Positions 54,516-63,548 of a DNA stretch of 64,000 bases are shown in pieces. The translations under genes were made by a program, and so were the position numbers. Below the pieces are notes generated by a model. That model was not told the DNA's origin and made no database searches. It saw only the letters and a program-made list of their open reading frames with translations. The stretch comes from CAUZIR01 sp034421295 (GTDB lineage: Bacteria > Chloroflexota > Dehalococcoidia > Lucifugimonadales > UBA2962): NCBI GenBank assembly GCA_034421295.1, contig DAOUKM010000003.1:197194-261193 (forward strand), read 5' to 3'. How positions within the stretch are numbered: the stretch's first letter is position 1; each line of letters starts with the position of its first letter.

Positions 54516-54556
54516 TTGCTCAAGTCATACACTTAGCCGATAATCATCCGTCGGCT
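54516..54556 (+). promoter_or_regulatory. Promoter of the iron ABC operon with overlapping inverted repeat
   Basis: TTGCTC (54516-54521) and GATAAT (54539-54544) are 17 bp apart. An inverted repeat AGCCGA-N10-TCGGCT (54535-54556), extending to 8 of 10 matching bases per arm, overlaps the -10. This suits a repressor operator. Confidence 0.6.
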
Positions 54557-54610
54557 TAATATGCATTTACTGGCTACTTTTGACCGCACTGTAGGGGCTC
54601 GGAGGGAACG

Positions 54611-55666
54611 TTGCTGAGGGTCCTCCCTTTCGCGATCCTGGCGGTCATTCTGGCGCTGGGCGCATCGTGCGCGCAGGATGGTGCCGACGACGGACAGCCG
54701 CCCGCAGGTGCGAACGGAGAGGAGCGCGGAGATCCGGGTGAACTGGTCATCTACTCCGGTCGCAGCGAATCTCTGGTTGGCCCCATTATCGATCAATTCG
54801 AAGAGGCCACTGGAGTCTCTGTCTCGGTCAAATACGGCAGCACCGGTGAGATCGCCGCAACCCTTGTCGAAGAGGGTGAAAACACGCCGGCGGACGTCTT
54901 CTTCGCCCAGGATCCCGCCGGTCTGGGCGCCGTCGCAGCAGCGGGGCCTCTGGCTGTACTGGACGATTCAATACTCGACAGGGTGCCGGACTGGGCCCGA
55001 TCAACCGACGGCCTGTGGGTGGGAATATCCGGCCGTGCGCGGACAGTGGTCTACAACACTGAGAAAGTCGACCCTTCCGAGTTGCCCTCCACGCTCCAGG
55101 GCTTTACCGACCCGGTCTGGAGCGGCCGCATCGGCTGGGCGCCGACCAACGGATCGTTCCAGGCCATGGTGACGGCGATGCGGGTCGAATGGGGCGAGGC
55201 CAGAACGAGGGACTGGCTCGTTGGAATACAGTCCAACGAGGCCAGGATCTACCCGAGCAACACCCCCATCGTCGCCGCGACCGCCGCGGGCGAGGTCGAC
55301 GTGGGGTTCGTCAACCACTACTACCTGCACCGGTTCCTTGCCGAAGAAGGCGAGGGCTTCACTGCGCGCAACCACCACCTCGGCGGCGGCGGACCGGGCT
55401 CGATGGTCATGGTGGCCGGTGCGGCCATCCTGGACGATGCGGTCAACAGGCGCAATGCGGAGCTGTTCCTTGAGTTCATGCTGTCACCGGCCGCACAGCA
55501 GTACTTCGCAGGTCAGACACACGAGTATCCCCTGGTGGAGGGTGTGACCATCAGCCGGCTGATCACATCGGCGACCGAGCTCAACATCCCGAAGATCGAC
55601 ATGGCCGACCTGGTCGACCTGGCCGGCACTCAGGCCATGCTGCGGGATCTTGGGATCATTCCCTAG
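54611..55666 (+). CDS. fbpA: Fe(III)-type ABC transporter substrate-binding lipoprotein
   Basis: This protein has 351 residues with a TTG start at 54611 and GGAGGG five bases upstream. A lipobox LGAS-Cys20 anchors it. LVIYSGRSESLVGPIIDQF is the family opening. The paired Tyr237-Tyr238 in GFVNHYYLHRF match the iron-binding tyrosines of FbpA/FutA. It captures ferric iron for the permease and ATPase that follow. Other substrates of this family (2-aminoethylphosphonate, thiamine) are less likely. Confidence 0.9.
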   Translation: MLRVLPFAILAVILALGASCAQDGADDGQPPAGANGEERGDPGELVIYSGRSESLVGPIIDQFEEATGVSVSVKYGSTGEIAATLVEEGENTPADVFFAQDPAGLGAVAAAGPLAVLDDSILDRVPDWARSTDGLWVGISGRARTVVYNTEKVDPSELPSTLQGFTDPVWSGRIGWAPTNGSFQAMVTAMRVEWGEARTRDWLVGIQSNEARIYPSNTPIVAATAAGEVDVGFVNHYYLHRFLAEEGEGFTARNHHLGGGGPGSMVMVAGAAILDDAVNRRNAELFLEFMLSPAAQQYFAGQTHEYPLVEGVTISRLITSATELNIPKIDMADLVDLAGTQAMLRDLGIIP

Positions 55667-55680
55667 GAGCCAGGGAACCG

Positions 55681-57327
55681 TTGGCAGTCAGTCCCTCCCT
55701 GCGCTTTCCCGAGAGCCAGGCCCCCGCACCCCTGGCGTCAAGGGTGGGCCGCGGGCTCTCGCTGCCTCCACCCTCTCTGCTCGCTCCCTCTCTGCTGGTG
55801 GGAGCGGCGATGCTCGTCCCGGTCGCCTATCTCCTGGTTCGCAGCGTGGGGGCCTCGGACGAGGCGTGGGACCTTCTGTTTCGTTCGCGAACCGCGGCCA
55901 CCTTCGGCCGCACGGCCCTGCTCGTCGTAACTGTGACGGGTTTTTCCGTATTGATCTCAGTCCCTGTGGCATGGCTCACGACGAGGACCGACCTGCCCTT
56001 CCGCAGGCTGTGGACCCTGCTGACCGTCCTGCCCCTGGTGATCCCGACCTACGTCGGCGCGTACCTGTTCGCCTCGGCCCTGGGCCCCAAGGGCCTGCTC
56101 CAGAACATATTGGAGGCACCCTTTGGAGTGGACAGGCTTCCGGAGATCTACGGGCTTCCGGGTGCCACCATGTCTCTGGTGCTCCTGAGCTATCCATACG
56201 TGCTCCTCGTCGTCAGGTCGTCGATCGTGAACATGGACCCGGCTATGGAGGAATCGGCTCGCGGCCTTGGCAAGGGACCGATCCGGACCTTTCTGACCGT
56301 TACCGTGCCGATGCTGCGTCCGGCCATAGCCGCCGGCTCGTTGCTGGTTGCACTCTACGTCCTGAGCGATTTCGGTGCGGTCTCCCTCATGCGGTACGAG
56401 ACGTTCACGTGGTCGATCTATCAGCAATACCAGGGTGCGTTCGACCGCTCTATAGCCGCCGTTCTGTCCCTGGTGCTCGTGTGCTTTGCGGTCGCGGTAC
56501 TTCTCCTGGAGCAGTGGAGCCGGGGCCGCATTCGCTACCATCGCACCGGGGCGGGCGCGGCCCGTACCGCCGGTGTCGTGCGGCTGGGCGCATGGCGCTG
56601 GCCGGCGGTCTTTCTATGCGGCGCTCTCGTTGCTCTCGCCCTGGCGCTGCCGGCCTCCGTCCTGATGTTCTGGCTGGTCCGCGGCATCGAGGCCTCCGAG
56701 ACGATCGGCAGCCTGTGGGCCCCGGCTCGCAACTCGCTCTACGGTTCCGGCCTGGCTGCGCTGTTCGCGGTGCTGCTCGCGTTGCCGGTAGCCATCCTGG
56801 TGGTCCGGTATCCCGGCGTAATGTCCCGGGCGCTGGAGAGTGTCAGCTTCGTCGGGTACGCGCTGCCCGGGGTTGTGGTGGCCCTGGCGCTGGTGTTCTT
56901 CGGTGCCAACTACGCTCGACCCGTGTACCAGACGGCCTGGCTGCTGATATTCGCCTACGTCGTGCTCTTCTTCCCGATCGCGCTCGGCTCGGTGCGCTCG
57001 TCGATCGCACAGGTCAGCCCTTCACTGGAGGAGGCGGCCCGGTCGCTCGGCCGCACGGCCCTGCAAACAACCTGGTCGGTGACCTTACCCCTGGTGCGTT
57101 CAGGCTTGGTTGCCGGCGCCGCACTCGTCTTCCTCGTGACCATGAAGGAGCTACCGGCCACGTTGATACTGGGGCCGCTTGGCTTTAGCACACTTGCAAC
57201 GGAGGTGTGGTCCGCGTCCTCCGAAGCGTTTTTCGCCCGGGCTGCCGCGCCCTCCCTTCTCCTGATTCTGCTTTCCTCGATCCCGACAGCCGTCCTGGTG
57301 CTGCGCTACGGGGGGGCGAGGCGATGA
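55681..57327 (+). CDS. fbpB: Fe(III)-type ABC transporter permease, two-domain form
   Basis: A TTG at 55681 gives 548 residues. There are about twelve membrane helices in two halves. Each half has the EAA loop that contacts the ATPase: EESARGLGKGPIRTFLTVTVP and EEAARSLGRTALQTTWSVTLP. This fused form is usual for FbpB-type iron permeases. Its stop overlaps the ATPase start (ATGA). Confidence 0.93.
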   Translation: MAVSPSLRFPESQAPAPLASRVGRGLSLPPPSLLAPSLLVGAAMLVPVAYLLVRSVGASDEAWDLLFRSRTAATFGRTALLVVTVTGFSVLISVPVAWLTTRTDLPFRRLWTLLTVLPLVIPTYVGAYLFASALGPKGLLQNILEAPFGVDRLPEIYGLPGATMSLVLLSYPYVLLVVRSSIVNMDPAMEESARGLGKGPIRTFLTVTVPMLRPAIAAGSLLVALYVLSDFGAVSLMRYETFTWSIYQQYQGAFDRSIAAVLSLVLVCFAVAVLLLEQWSRGRIRYHRTGAGAARTAGVVRLGAWRWPAVFLCGALVALALALPASVLMFWLVRGIEASETIGSLWAPARNSLYGSGLAALFAVLLALPVAILVVRYPGVMSRALESVSFVGYALPGVVVALALVFFGANYARPVYQTAWLLIFAYVVLFFPIALGSVRSSIAQVSPSLEEAARSLGRTALQTTWSVTLPLVRSGLVAGAALVFLVTMKELPATLILGPLGFSTLATEVWSASSEAFFARAAAPSLLLILLSSIPTAVLVLRYGGARR

Positions 57328-58448
57328 GAGACGCGGCGCCGGTCATCGGCTGCGAAGGAGTTTCCAAGTGTTTCGGTGAAACCGTGGCGGTGAGTTCGGC
57401 CTCCCTGGGCGTAAGTGCCGGAGAGATCATCGCCGTTCTCGGGCCCAGTGGATGTGGCAAGACGACTTTGCTCCGGCTGATCGCCGGCCTTGAGGGCACC
57501 GACTCAGGGAAGATCACCGTCGCCGGGGATCTGGTCTCCGCCCCGGGGCTCCACGTTCCGCCAGAGAGACGGCGCGTGGGCATGGTGTTCCAGGACTACG
57601 CCCTCTTCCCTCACCTGACCGTGGCAGCGAACATAGGCTTTGGTCTCGGCGGCAAGTCTAGAGTCGATAAGGGCTTGCGAGTCGAGGAGATCTTGAGGCT
57701 TGTGGGACTGACCGGATTGGGAGATCGGTATCCGCACCAGCTCTCAGGGGGCCAGCAGCAGAGGGTTGCGGTTGGCCGCACCCTCGCCCCACAGCCATTC
57801 GCCGTGCTGCTGGATGAACCCTTCAGCAACCTCGATGCCGGCATGCGCGCAGGTGTGCGGACCGAGGTGGGGGAGATACTGCGTGGCAGGGGTGTGGCCA
57901 CCGTGATCGTCACGCATGACAGGGAGGAGGCATTTTCCCTGGCCGATCGGGTCGCCGTGATGAATCTCGGCCGGATAGAGCAGATCGATCGACCGGGGGC
58001 CATATTCCGATCGCCCGCCACCCCCTTTGTTGCCCGGATCACGGGCACGGCCGACTTTCTGACCGGCCGTATCGTCGAGGGACGCGCGAACACCGAAGTC
58101 GGCCGTCTCCAGTTGACCGAACCGGGTCCCGGGGGCATTGGCGCGGGGACCGGGACGGGTGAAGGAGATGAGGTGATGGTCCTTGTACGGCCCGATGACT
58201 TCCTTGTGCTCCCCAACCCACGGGGCGGATCCAGAGTTCTGGCCCGGGAGTACCGTGGTGACGCGGTGATCCTGGTGGTCGAGCTCGGCTCGGGTGCCAC
58301 CGTGCGGTGCCGCCAGGGTCCTTACTCCGATCTTGCCGGGGGTACGCTTGTGGATCTCGTGCCGACCAGGTCGGTGCCTTTCGTGGCCTTTTCGATGGAC
58401 TGTTATGCAAACTGCGAGAATTCGACCGATAGCAATCATCGAAGGTAA
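57324..58448 (+). CDS. fbpC: Fe(III)-type ABC transporter ATP-binding protein
   Basis: From the ATG at 57324 the protein has 374 residues. Walker A GPSGCGKT lies at 40-47, signature LSGGQQQR at 140-147, and Walker B VLLDE at 161-165. A TOBE-like C-terminal domain follows (VLVRPDDFLVL). A longer frame from 57207 overlaps the permease and is not the start. ATGA overlap couples it to the permease, so the three genes form one importer. Confidence 0.93.
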   Translation: MRDAAPVIGCEGVSKCFGETVAVSSASLGVSAGEIIAVLGPSGCGKTTLLRLIAGLEGTDSGKITVAGDLVSAPGLHVPPERRRVGMVFQDYALFPHLTVAANIGFGLGGKSRVDKGLRVEEILRLVGLTGLGDRYPHQLSGGQQQRVAVGRTLAPQPFAVLLDEPFSNLDAGMRAGVRTEVGEILRGRGVATVIVTHDREEAFSLADRVAVMNLGRIEQIDRPGAIFRSPATPFVARITGTADFLTGRIVEGRANTEVGRLQLTEPGPGGIGAGTGTGEGDEVMVLVRPDDFLVLPNPRGGSRVLAREYRGDAVILVVELGSGATVRCRQGPYSDLAGGTLVDLVPTRSVPFVAFSMDCYANCENSTDSNHRR

Positions 58449-58474
58449 CTGCGAATCAATGGGTTAAGTCTTGA

Positions 58475-58491
58475 CTAAGGAGTGTCCTTAG
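58475..58491. repeat. Perfect 7-bp inverted repeat after the iron operon
   Basis: CTAAGGA and TCCTTAG are separated by three bases. No T-run follows, so it may be an operator rather than a terminator. Confidence 0.45.
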
Positions 58492-58703
58492 ATCACACTA
58501 ACCGCGTGCGTGAGCATGGACTAGATACGTCATGGGCCAGGCGCTTGCGGATGAGCGCAGGTGCGGCGCGGTGCTACAGGCATGGCAGGGGAAGGCCACT
58601 TTCGCTGCCGGTCTGCCTGCTGATCGGCTCGGCCGTGGCGGTCCTGATTGCGCTTACCCTGGCTATGTAGAGCTAGATCCGGGCGACTGCGTTCGAACCC
58701 GCC

Positions 58704-59639
58704 CTAGGCTGGGGAGGTCTCCGAAAGGAACGGCCCGATCGCCCCTATGAAGCCGGCAGGATTGTCGCCGGGTACCAGGTGACCGGCGCGGGGAACCTCT
58801 ACCCCCCGGGCATTCGGGATGTTCCGAACCATCTCGGTGATCGAAGCCGGGCTGACGATGTCGCTCTCGGCTCCCCGGACGACGAGCGTAGGGCAGGCAA
58901 TCGCCTTTAACGCGTCCCAGAGCAGCGCCTCCTCCTCCGGCCCCGCCTTTGGTCGGGCTTCGGGACGCCGCATCGCAGGGTCGTACTTCCACGTATAGGT
59001 ACCATCCGGCAGGCGCCTGGCGTTTCGAAGCACACTTCCTCGCAGCTGTTCATCGGTGCGGCCCGGCCTGAAGGATCGTACGGAACTGATCATCTCTTCC
59101 AGCGATTTGAACGAGTCCCTTCCCTCTACGAATCCTCTCACCCTGCGGGCGCCGGCCAGCTCCACCCTTGGGGCGATATCGACGATCACAAGTGCGCGAA
59201 CCAGTTGCGGCCGCGATGCGGCGAGAAGGTAGCTGATCGTTCCCCCCAGCGACAGTCCAACTATGGCCACCGGCGCCAGGTCCAATTCCTCTATTACGGT
59301 TTCCACGTCTGCGACGTGTGAGCTGCGCCTGTAGTCCGAGCTCGGCGACCAGTCCGAGTCCCCGTGGCCCCGCAGGTCCAGGGCGACGACCCGGAACCGC
59401 TCGCACAGCGCCAGTGATACGAAGTCGAAGCTGCGTCCGCTCTGGGCGAAACCGTGAAGGAGCAGAACGGCCGGACTGGCATGTGCACCCCAGTCCGCGA
59501 AGTGCAGATTGAGTCCGCCTGAATCCACAGATCCTTCGGCGGGCACCGCCTCTATACCAAACGGCACTCCCTGGCGCCGAGCGGCCTCGTAGAGCCCGGT
59601 GAGCCCGGAACTATCGCCGTCTGCTGCGGGCTCGGTCAT
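58704..59639 (-). CDS. Alpha/beta hydrolase
   Basis: This 311-residue hydrolase has LLHGFAQSGRS for the oxyanion side and LDLRGHGDSDW. The nucleophile elbow GLSLGG has Ser130, with a late Asp in GAESDIV and the His in RAGHLVPGD. The substrate is unknown. It is the last gene of the cmk-plsC-glmS-MFS operon, 30 bp after the MFS gene. Confidence 0.9.
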   Translation of the reverse strand: MTEPAADGDSSGLTGLYEAARRQGVPFGIEAVPAEGSVDSGGLNLHFADWGAHASPAVLLLHGFAQSGRSFDFVSLALCERFRVVALDLRGHGDSDWSPSSDYRRSSHVADVETVIEELDLAPVAIVGLSLGGTISYLLAASRPQLVRALVIVDIAPRVELAGARRVRGFVEGRDSFKSLEEMISSVRSFRPGRTDEQLRGSVLRNARRLPDGTYTWKYDPAMRRPEARPKAGPEEEALLWDALKAIACPTLVVRGAESDIVSPASITEMVRNIPNARGVEVPRAGHLVPGDNPAGFIGAIGPFLSETSPA

Positions 59640-59669
59640 CTTCGGTCTCGGTCGGTCCGGTTAGTCGCA

Positions 59670-61019
59670 TCAGTCGGCGGGCGGATCTGTGGCTTTCCGG
59701 CCGAGTCTATACGATCGTGTGCCGTCGGGATCGATCGCAAATGCCCCACGGTTGGACAGGGCCGTTCCCAGCGCGAAGAACGTAACCAGCAAGCCTCCTA
59801 TGGTCACTGCGAGCGGGGCCCCGATGAAGTTGGCAATCAGGCCGGCTTGAAAACCGCCCAGGAGCATCACGCTCCAGCTGATGCCGTACAGGGCCATGAT
59901 CCGACCCCGCAGCCGATCGGGCACAATCGCCTGCAGGGAGGCCATCGCCGTGATCAGGAATGTCGAGGTGAAAAGGCCTGTGGTGAACATCAGGGATATG
60001 GCGAGCAAATACGAGCCAACGTAGTGTGCGGTGAGGGCGAAGACAACGAGCGATATCCCGCTCATGGCCGCCCCGCCCGTCAGCAGGGCGCCTGAGCCAC
60101 GGAGGCGACTGCGGGTCGAGATCCAGAGGGTCGCAGACAGGCTTCCGATTCCCGCGGCGGCCAGCATGACCCCCTGGCCCTGGGCGCCGACATCCAGGAT
60201 GTCGACCGCGAATACCGGCATGAGTATCAGGTAGCCTCCCCCAAAAAAACTCGTGAACAGCACCATGCCTATCAGGAACCTGAATTCGGGCCGGCTGCGA
60301 ACGTAGCCGATCCCCTCGGCCAGTTGCCCCGCCGCGCTGGCGGGTCCGGTGGATTCGGGACTGCCCTCGGAGGATTGCAGTGGCCGCACCCCCAGCAGCA
60401 GGGTGGCCATAATCGCGAAGCCGACTGCGCCGATGACGAACACCGCCGATGTGCTCATGAGGGCAATCAGGAAACCGGCCGCCGCAGGTGCCCCGATCCG
60501 AACGCCCTGCCACACCGAGGCGTTCAGGGCGACCGCGCTCGTAAGCGCCCCGCGTTCCACAAGGCCGGGATAGAACGCCTGTCGGGCCGGGATGTCGAAC
60601 GCGCTGACCGATCCGGCGGCGACGGCTATGACGAGTACATGCCACAGGCGCACCGCGCCCGTCGCGTCGAGCAGGGCCATTATCGCCGCCAGACCCGCCA
60701 AGATCAGCTGAGAGCCGAGTATGATCCATTTGCGGTTCACGCGGTCGGCGTATACGCCCCCTAGCAGCGTGAAGACGAAAGCGGGACCGGCGTTGGCGAC
60801 CCCGATGAGGCCCAGGAACAGTGGCGAGGGGGAGAGCTGGTATGCCAGCCAGAGCTGTGCGAAGTAGACCAGGTTGTAGCCCGAGACCGATGTGACGGCG
60901 CCGGTCCAGTACCGCCTGTAAGAACGATATCCCAGGGCCGGCGGAATCTTTGACCGGAGCCAGGCCCTCCGCTCGGGCGGGTCAACCTCGCCGGGTGGAT
61001 GCGTCGATTGCCGGGTCAA
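59670..61019 (-). CDS. MFS transporter, DUF894/EntS-like
   Basis: The protein has 449 residues with a TTG start at 61019 and about twelve membrane helices. The N-terminus YRSYRRYWTGAVTSVSGYNL and the FTLLGGVYADRVNRK loop match the EntS/DUF894 branch of the major facilitator family. These export siderophores or drugs. The substrate is open. It starts 9 bp after glmS. Confidence 0.88.
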   Translation of the reverse strand: MTRQSTHPPGEVDPPERRAWLRSKIPPALGYRSYRRYWTGAVTSVSGYNLVYFAQLWLAYQLSPSPLFLGLIGVANAGPAFVFTLLGGVYADRVNRKWIILGSQLILAGLAAIMALLDATGAVRLWHVLVIAVAAGSVSAFDIPARQAFYPGLVERGALTSAVALNASVWQGVRIGAPAAAGFLIALMSTSAVFVIGAVGFAIMATLLLGVRPLQSSEGSPESTGPASAAGQLAEGIGYVRSRPEFRFLIGMVLFTSFFGGGYLILMPVFAVDILDVGAQGQGVMLAAAGIGSLSATLWISTRSRLRGSGALLTGGAAMSGISLVVFALTAHYVGSYLLAISLMFTTGLFTSTFLITAMASLQAIVPDRLRGRIMALYGISWSVMLLGGFQAGLIANFIGAPLAVTIGGLLVTFFALGTALSNRGAFAIDPDGTRSYRLGRKATDPPAD

Positions 61020-61028
61020 GAGGCCCGG

Positions 61029-62879
61029 TTACTCGACCGTGACTGACTTTGCAAGGTTGCGGGGCTGATCGACGTCGCACCCTCGCCGAACGCCGATGTG
61101 GTAGGCCAGCAGCTGCATCGGCACGGCCATGACCATCGGGCTCAGCGCAGTGGGCACGGAGGGAAGCTTTACGACGTCGCTCGCCGCACCGTCCAGTCCG
61201 GGGGCGTCCTCCGTGGTTACGGCCAGTACTCGTCCACCGCGGGCGGACACCTCGTAGACATTGCTGACCATCTTGTCGAACAGCTCGTCTGCTGGCATCA
61301 GGGCCACTACGGGCATGCGGCGGTCGACCAGCGATATCGGGCCATGCTTCATCTCACCGGCGGGATAACCCTCGGCGTGGATGTAGCTGATCTCCTTTAG
61401 CTTGAGCGCTCCCTCCATGGCGAGCGGGAAGTTGAGGCCGCGGCCAAGGTACAAAAAGTCGTCGTAGTCGCAGTAGCGTTCCGCAAGAGCCTGGTATCGG
61501 TCCTGCTGCTCGAGGACCTCTCCGATCAACCTCGGGAGGTGCGCCAGGTCCGTCACCGTCCGCGGGCCTGCGCCGTTATCGGCAAGGCCTCTGGCACGCG
61601 CGATGTGAAGGGCGGTCAGGTAAAGGGCGGTAAGTGAGCAGACGAAGGTCTTGGTGGCCGCCACGCCGACTTCGGTACCCGCGCGGATCAGCAGTGTGCC
61701 GTCGGCGATCCTGGTCGAGTTCGACCCATCCGTATTGGTCAGGTTCAGCAGCGTGGCCCCCTTTGACCTCGCTTCCTCCATGGCGGCCAGCGTGTCGGCT
61801 GTCTCGCCTGACTGGCAGACGGAGATCACCAGCGTGTCTCTGTCGATGATCGGTTGTCTGTAGCGGAACTCTGAGGAGTTGTCCACCTCAGCCGGAAGCC
61901 TGGCCAGCGTCTCTATCCACCTGCGCCCGACCATCGCGGCGTGAAGGCTGGTCCCCATGCCGATCAGGACGACCCTTCGCACCGATCGCAGGTACTCGTC
62001 CGTGATCGGTAGCTCCTTGAGGCGGACGATGCCCTCGTCAAAAGACACCCGGCCGTACAGGGTATTTACCAGGGCCTGGGGCTGTTCGTTAATCTCCTTG
62101 AGCATGAAGTGCTCATAGGAGCCGCGGGCTGCCGACACCTTGTCTTCCGGTGCGCGTGTTACCGACCTTGGGATCACCGAACCACCCAGGTCTGTAAAGG
62201 TGACGCCGCCGGTGGTGATGGCTGCAACCTCGCCCGCTCCCAGGTAATAGACCGACCTCGTGTGGGGAGAGATGGCCGCCAGGTCCGAGGCCACAAGTGC
62301 CTCTCCTTCCCCCGTCCCGATGACGAGTCCTCCGGCGTGGCCAAGCCTGAGTGCCACCAGGCGGTCGGGCTCATCCGCGGACATCGCCACCACGGCGTTG
62401 GCGCCGCGCAGGCGGCCGCCGACCGCCCTCACAGCCTCCGCCAGGTCCATCCCCCGGGACATGTAAAGCTCGATCAGGTGGGGTATGCACTCGGCGTCCG
62501 TTTCCGACGTGAAGGTAAAGCCAAACTGGGACAGTTCCCGGCGCAGGTCGGCGTAGTTTTCGACGATTCCGTTCTGGACCGCCACGATCCTTCCGCTCCT
62601 GCTGCGGTGGGGGTGGGCGTTCGCCTCGGTGGGAGCCCCGTGAGTGGCCCAGCGCGTGTGGCCTATGCCGGTCGAACCCGTTGGGCTGACAACGTCCACG
62701 CGCTTCCTCAGCGCCGAGAGTTTGCCGGCCGCACGCACGACATGGATCCCGTCTCGGCCGTTGGTCGGCGCAAGGCAGATCCCCGCGCTGTCATAGCCCC
62801 GGTACTCCAGGGAGGCCAGGCCGTCGAGCAGCAGCGGAGTCGCCGGGCGATGACCCGTATAGCCGAAGATCCCGCACAT
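61029..62879 (-). CDS. glmS: Glutamine-fructose-6-phosphate aminotransferase
   Basis: This 616-residue enzyme makes glucosamine-6-phosphate for the cell wall. MCGIFGYTGHR places the Cys nucleophile of the glutaminase. The two SIS domains carry SQSGETADT and the C-terminal NLAKSVTVE is typical. It begins one base after the plsC stop codon region. A glmS riboswitch is not expected at this internal operon position and none was seen. Confidence 0.98.
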   Translation of the reverse strand: MCGIFGYTGHRPATPLLLDGLASLEYRGYDSAGICLAPTNGRDGIHVVRAAGKLSALRKRVDVVSPTGSTGIGHTRWATHGAPTEANAHPHRSRSGRIVAVQNGIVENYADLRRELSQFGFTFTSETDAECIPHLIELYMSRGMDLAEAVRAVGGRLRGANAVVAMSADEPDRLVALRLGHAGGLVIGTGEGEALVASDLAAISPHTRSVYYLGAGEVAAITTGGVTFTDLGGSVIPRSVTRAPEDKVSAARGSYEHFMLKEINEQPQALVNTLYGRVSFDEGIVRLKELPITDEYLRSVRRVVLIGMGTSLHAAMVGRRWIETLARLPAEVDNSSEFRYRQPIIDRDTLVISVCQSGETADTLAAMEEARSKGATLLNLTNTDGSNSTRIADGTLLIRAGTEVGVAATKTFVCSLTALYLTALHIARARGLADNGAGPRTVTDLAHLPRLIGEVLEQQDRYQALAERYCDYDDFLYLGRGLNFPLAMEGALKLKEISYIHAEGYPAGEMKHGPISLVDRRMPVVALMPADELFDKMVSNVYEVSARGGRVLAVTTEDAPGLDGAASDVVKLPSVPTALSPMVMAVPMQLLAYHIGVRRGCDVDQPRNLAKSVTVE

Positions 62880-62880
62880 T

Positions 62881-63540
62881 TCAGCTGGTGGCCGGGCTTC
62901 CCGCCGGCGTCGTCCCGTACACCCCGCGGTATTCGGGGGGCAGCAGCATCGCTATGCGCATCATCACCATCTCTGTCAGGGAGCCAAGAACCTCTCTGCT
63001 CGGTTTTCCCTCCAGTAGGGGCAGGGTAAAGGGCCTTCCTATGTTTACCCTGATCCGAGCGTTTGGGAAGAACACCCTGGCCCAGGTACCGAAGTTCTCA
63101 GTACCCGTTATCCCGACGGGCAGCAGCGGGGCCTGCGAGGCCAGAGCGATGCGGGTCGCCCCGTCTCGCGCCCTGCGCAGGCCCTTCGGACTGCGCGTGC
63201 CCTCCGGGAACAGGACCAGCGTCCCGTCCCGCTCCAGCAGTTTCATCGCCCAGCGGTAGGCGGCCAGGTCCCCGCCCTGGCGGTTCAGAGGAAAGCCTCC
63301 GTAACTTCTAATGAGCGGGCCCGCGATCGGATTGGTGAACAGCTCTTTCTTGGCCAGGAACCTGGGTCGCCTGGGGATGGCCGCACCTATGAAGGAGGGA
63401 TCGGACTGGGAAAGGTGATTGGAAACGATTATGAGGGGGCCCCAGGGCGGCACGTTCTCCATGCCGGACACCCCCCAGTCGGACAGGGCGCTTACCGCCC
63501 TTCGCTGCAGGAAATCGCAGATCGGGTAAAGAACTTCCAT
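62881..63540 (-). CDS. plsC: 1-acyl-sn-glycerol-3-phosphate acyltransferase
   Basis: This 219-residue enzyme acylates lysophosphatidate. NHLSQSD at 41-47 gives the HX4D catalytic pair (His42, Asp47). FPEGTRSPKG at 111-120 binds the phosphate. It lies 8 bp after cmk and 1 bp before glmS. Its product feeds cdsA, which is elsewhere in this window. Confidence 0.95.
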   Translation of the reverse strand: MEVLYPICDFLQRRAVSALSDWGVSGMENVPPWGPLIIVSNHLSQSDPSFIGAAIPRRPRFLAKKELFTNPIAGPLIRSYGGFPLNRQGGDLAAYRWAMKLLERDGTLVLFPEGTRSPKGLRRARDGATRIALASQAPLLPVGITGTENFGTWARVFFPNARIRVNIGRPFTLPLLEGKPSREVLGSLTEMVMMRIAMLLPPEYRGVYGTTPAGSPATS

Positions 63541-63548
63541 TCGAGAGA

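Noticed and set aside
55650..57188. 512-codon plus-strand frame
   Set aside because: Out of frame within the permease, with Arg/Gly/Pro-rich low-complexity translation and no membrane helices.
58482..58670. 62-codon frame with a C-terminal hydrophobic tail
   Set aside because: Its GTG start lies inside the inverted repeat, the upstream part is Arg-rich and there is no family match; too weak to list as a gene.
58680..58703. tRNA-like TTCGAA segment
   Set aside because: GTTCGAACCC resembles a T loop but no acceptor or anticodon arm can be built around it.
61029..62879. glmS ribozyme-riboswitch
   Set aside because: glmS lies one base after plsC, leaving no leader for such an RNA.
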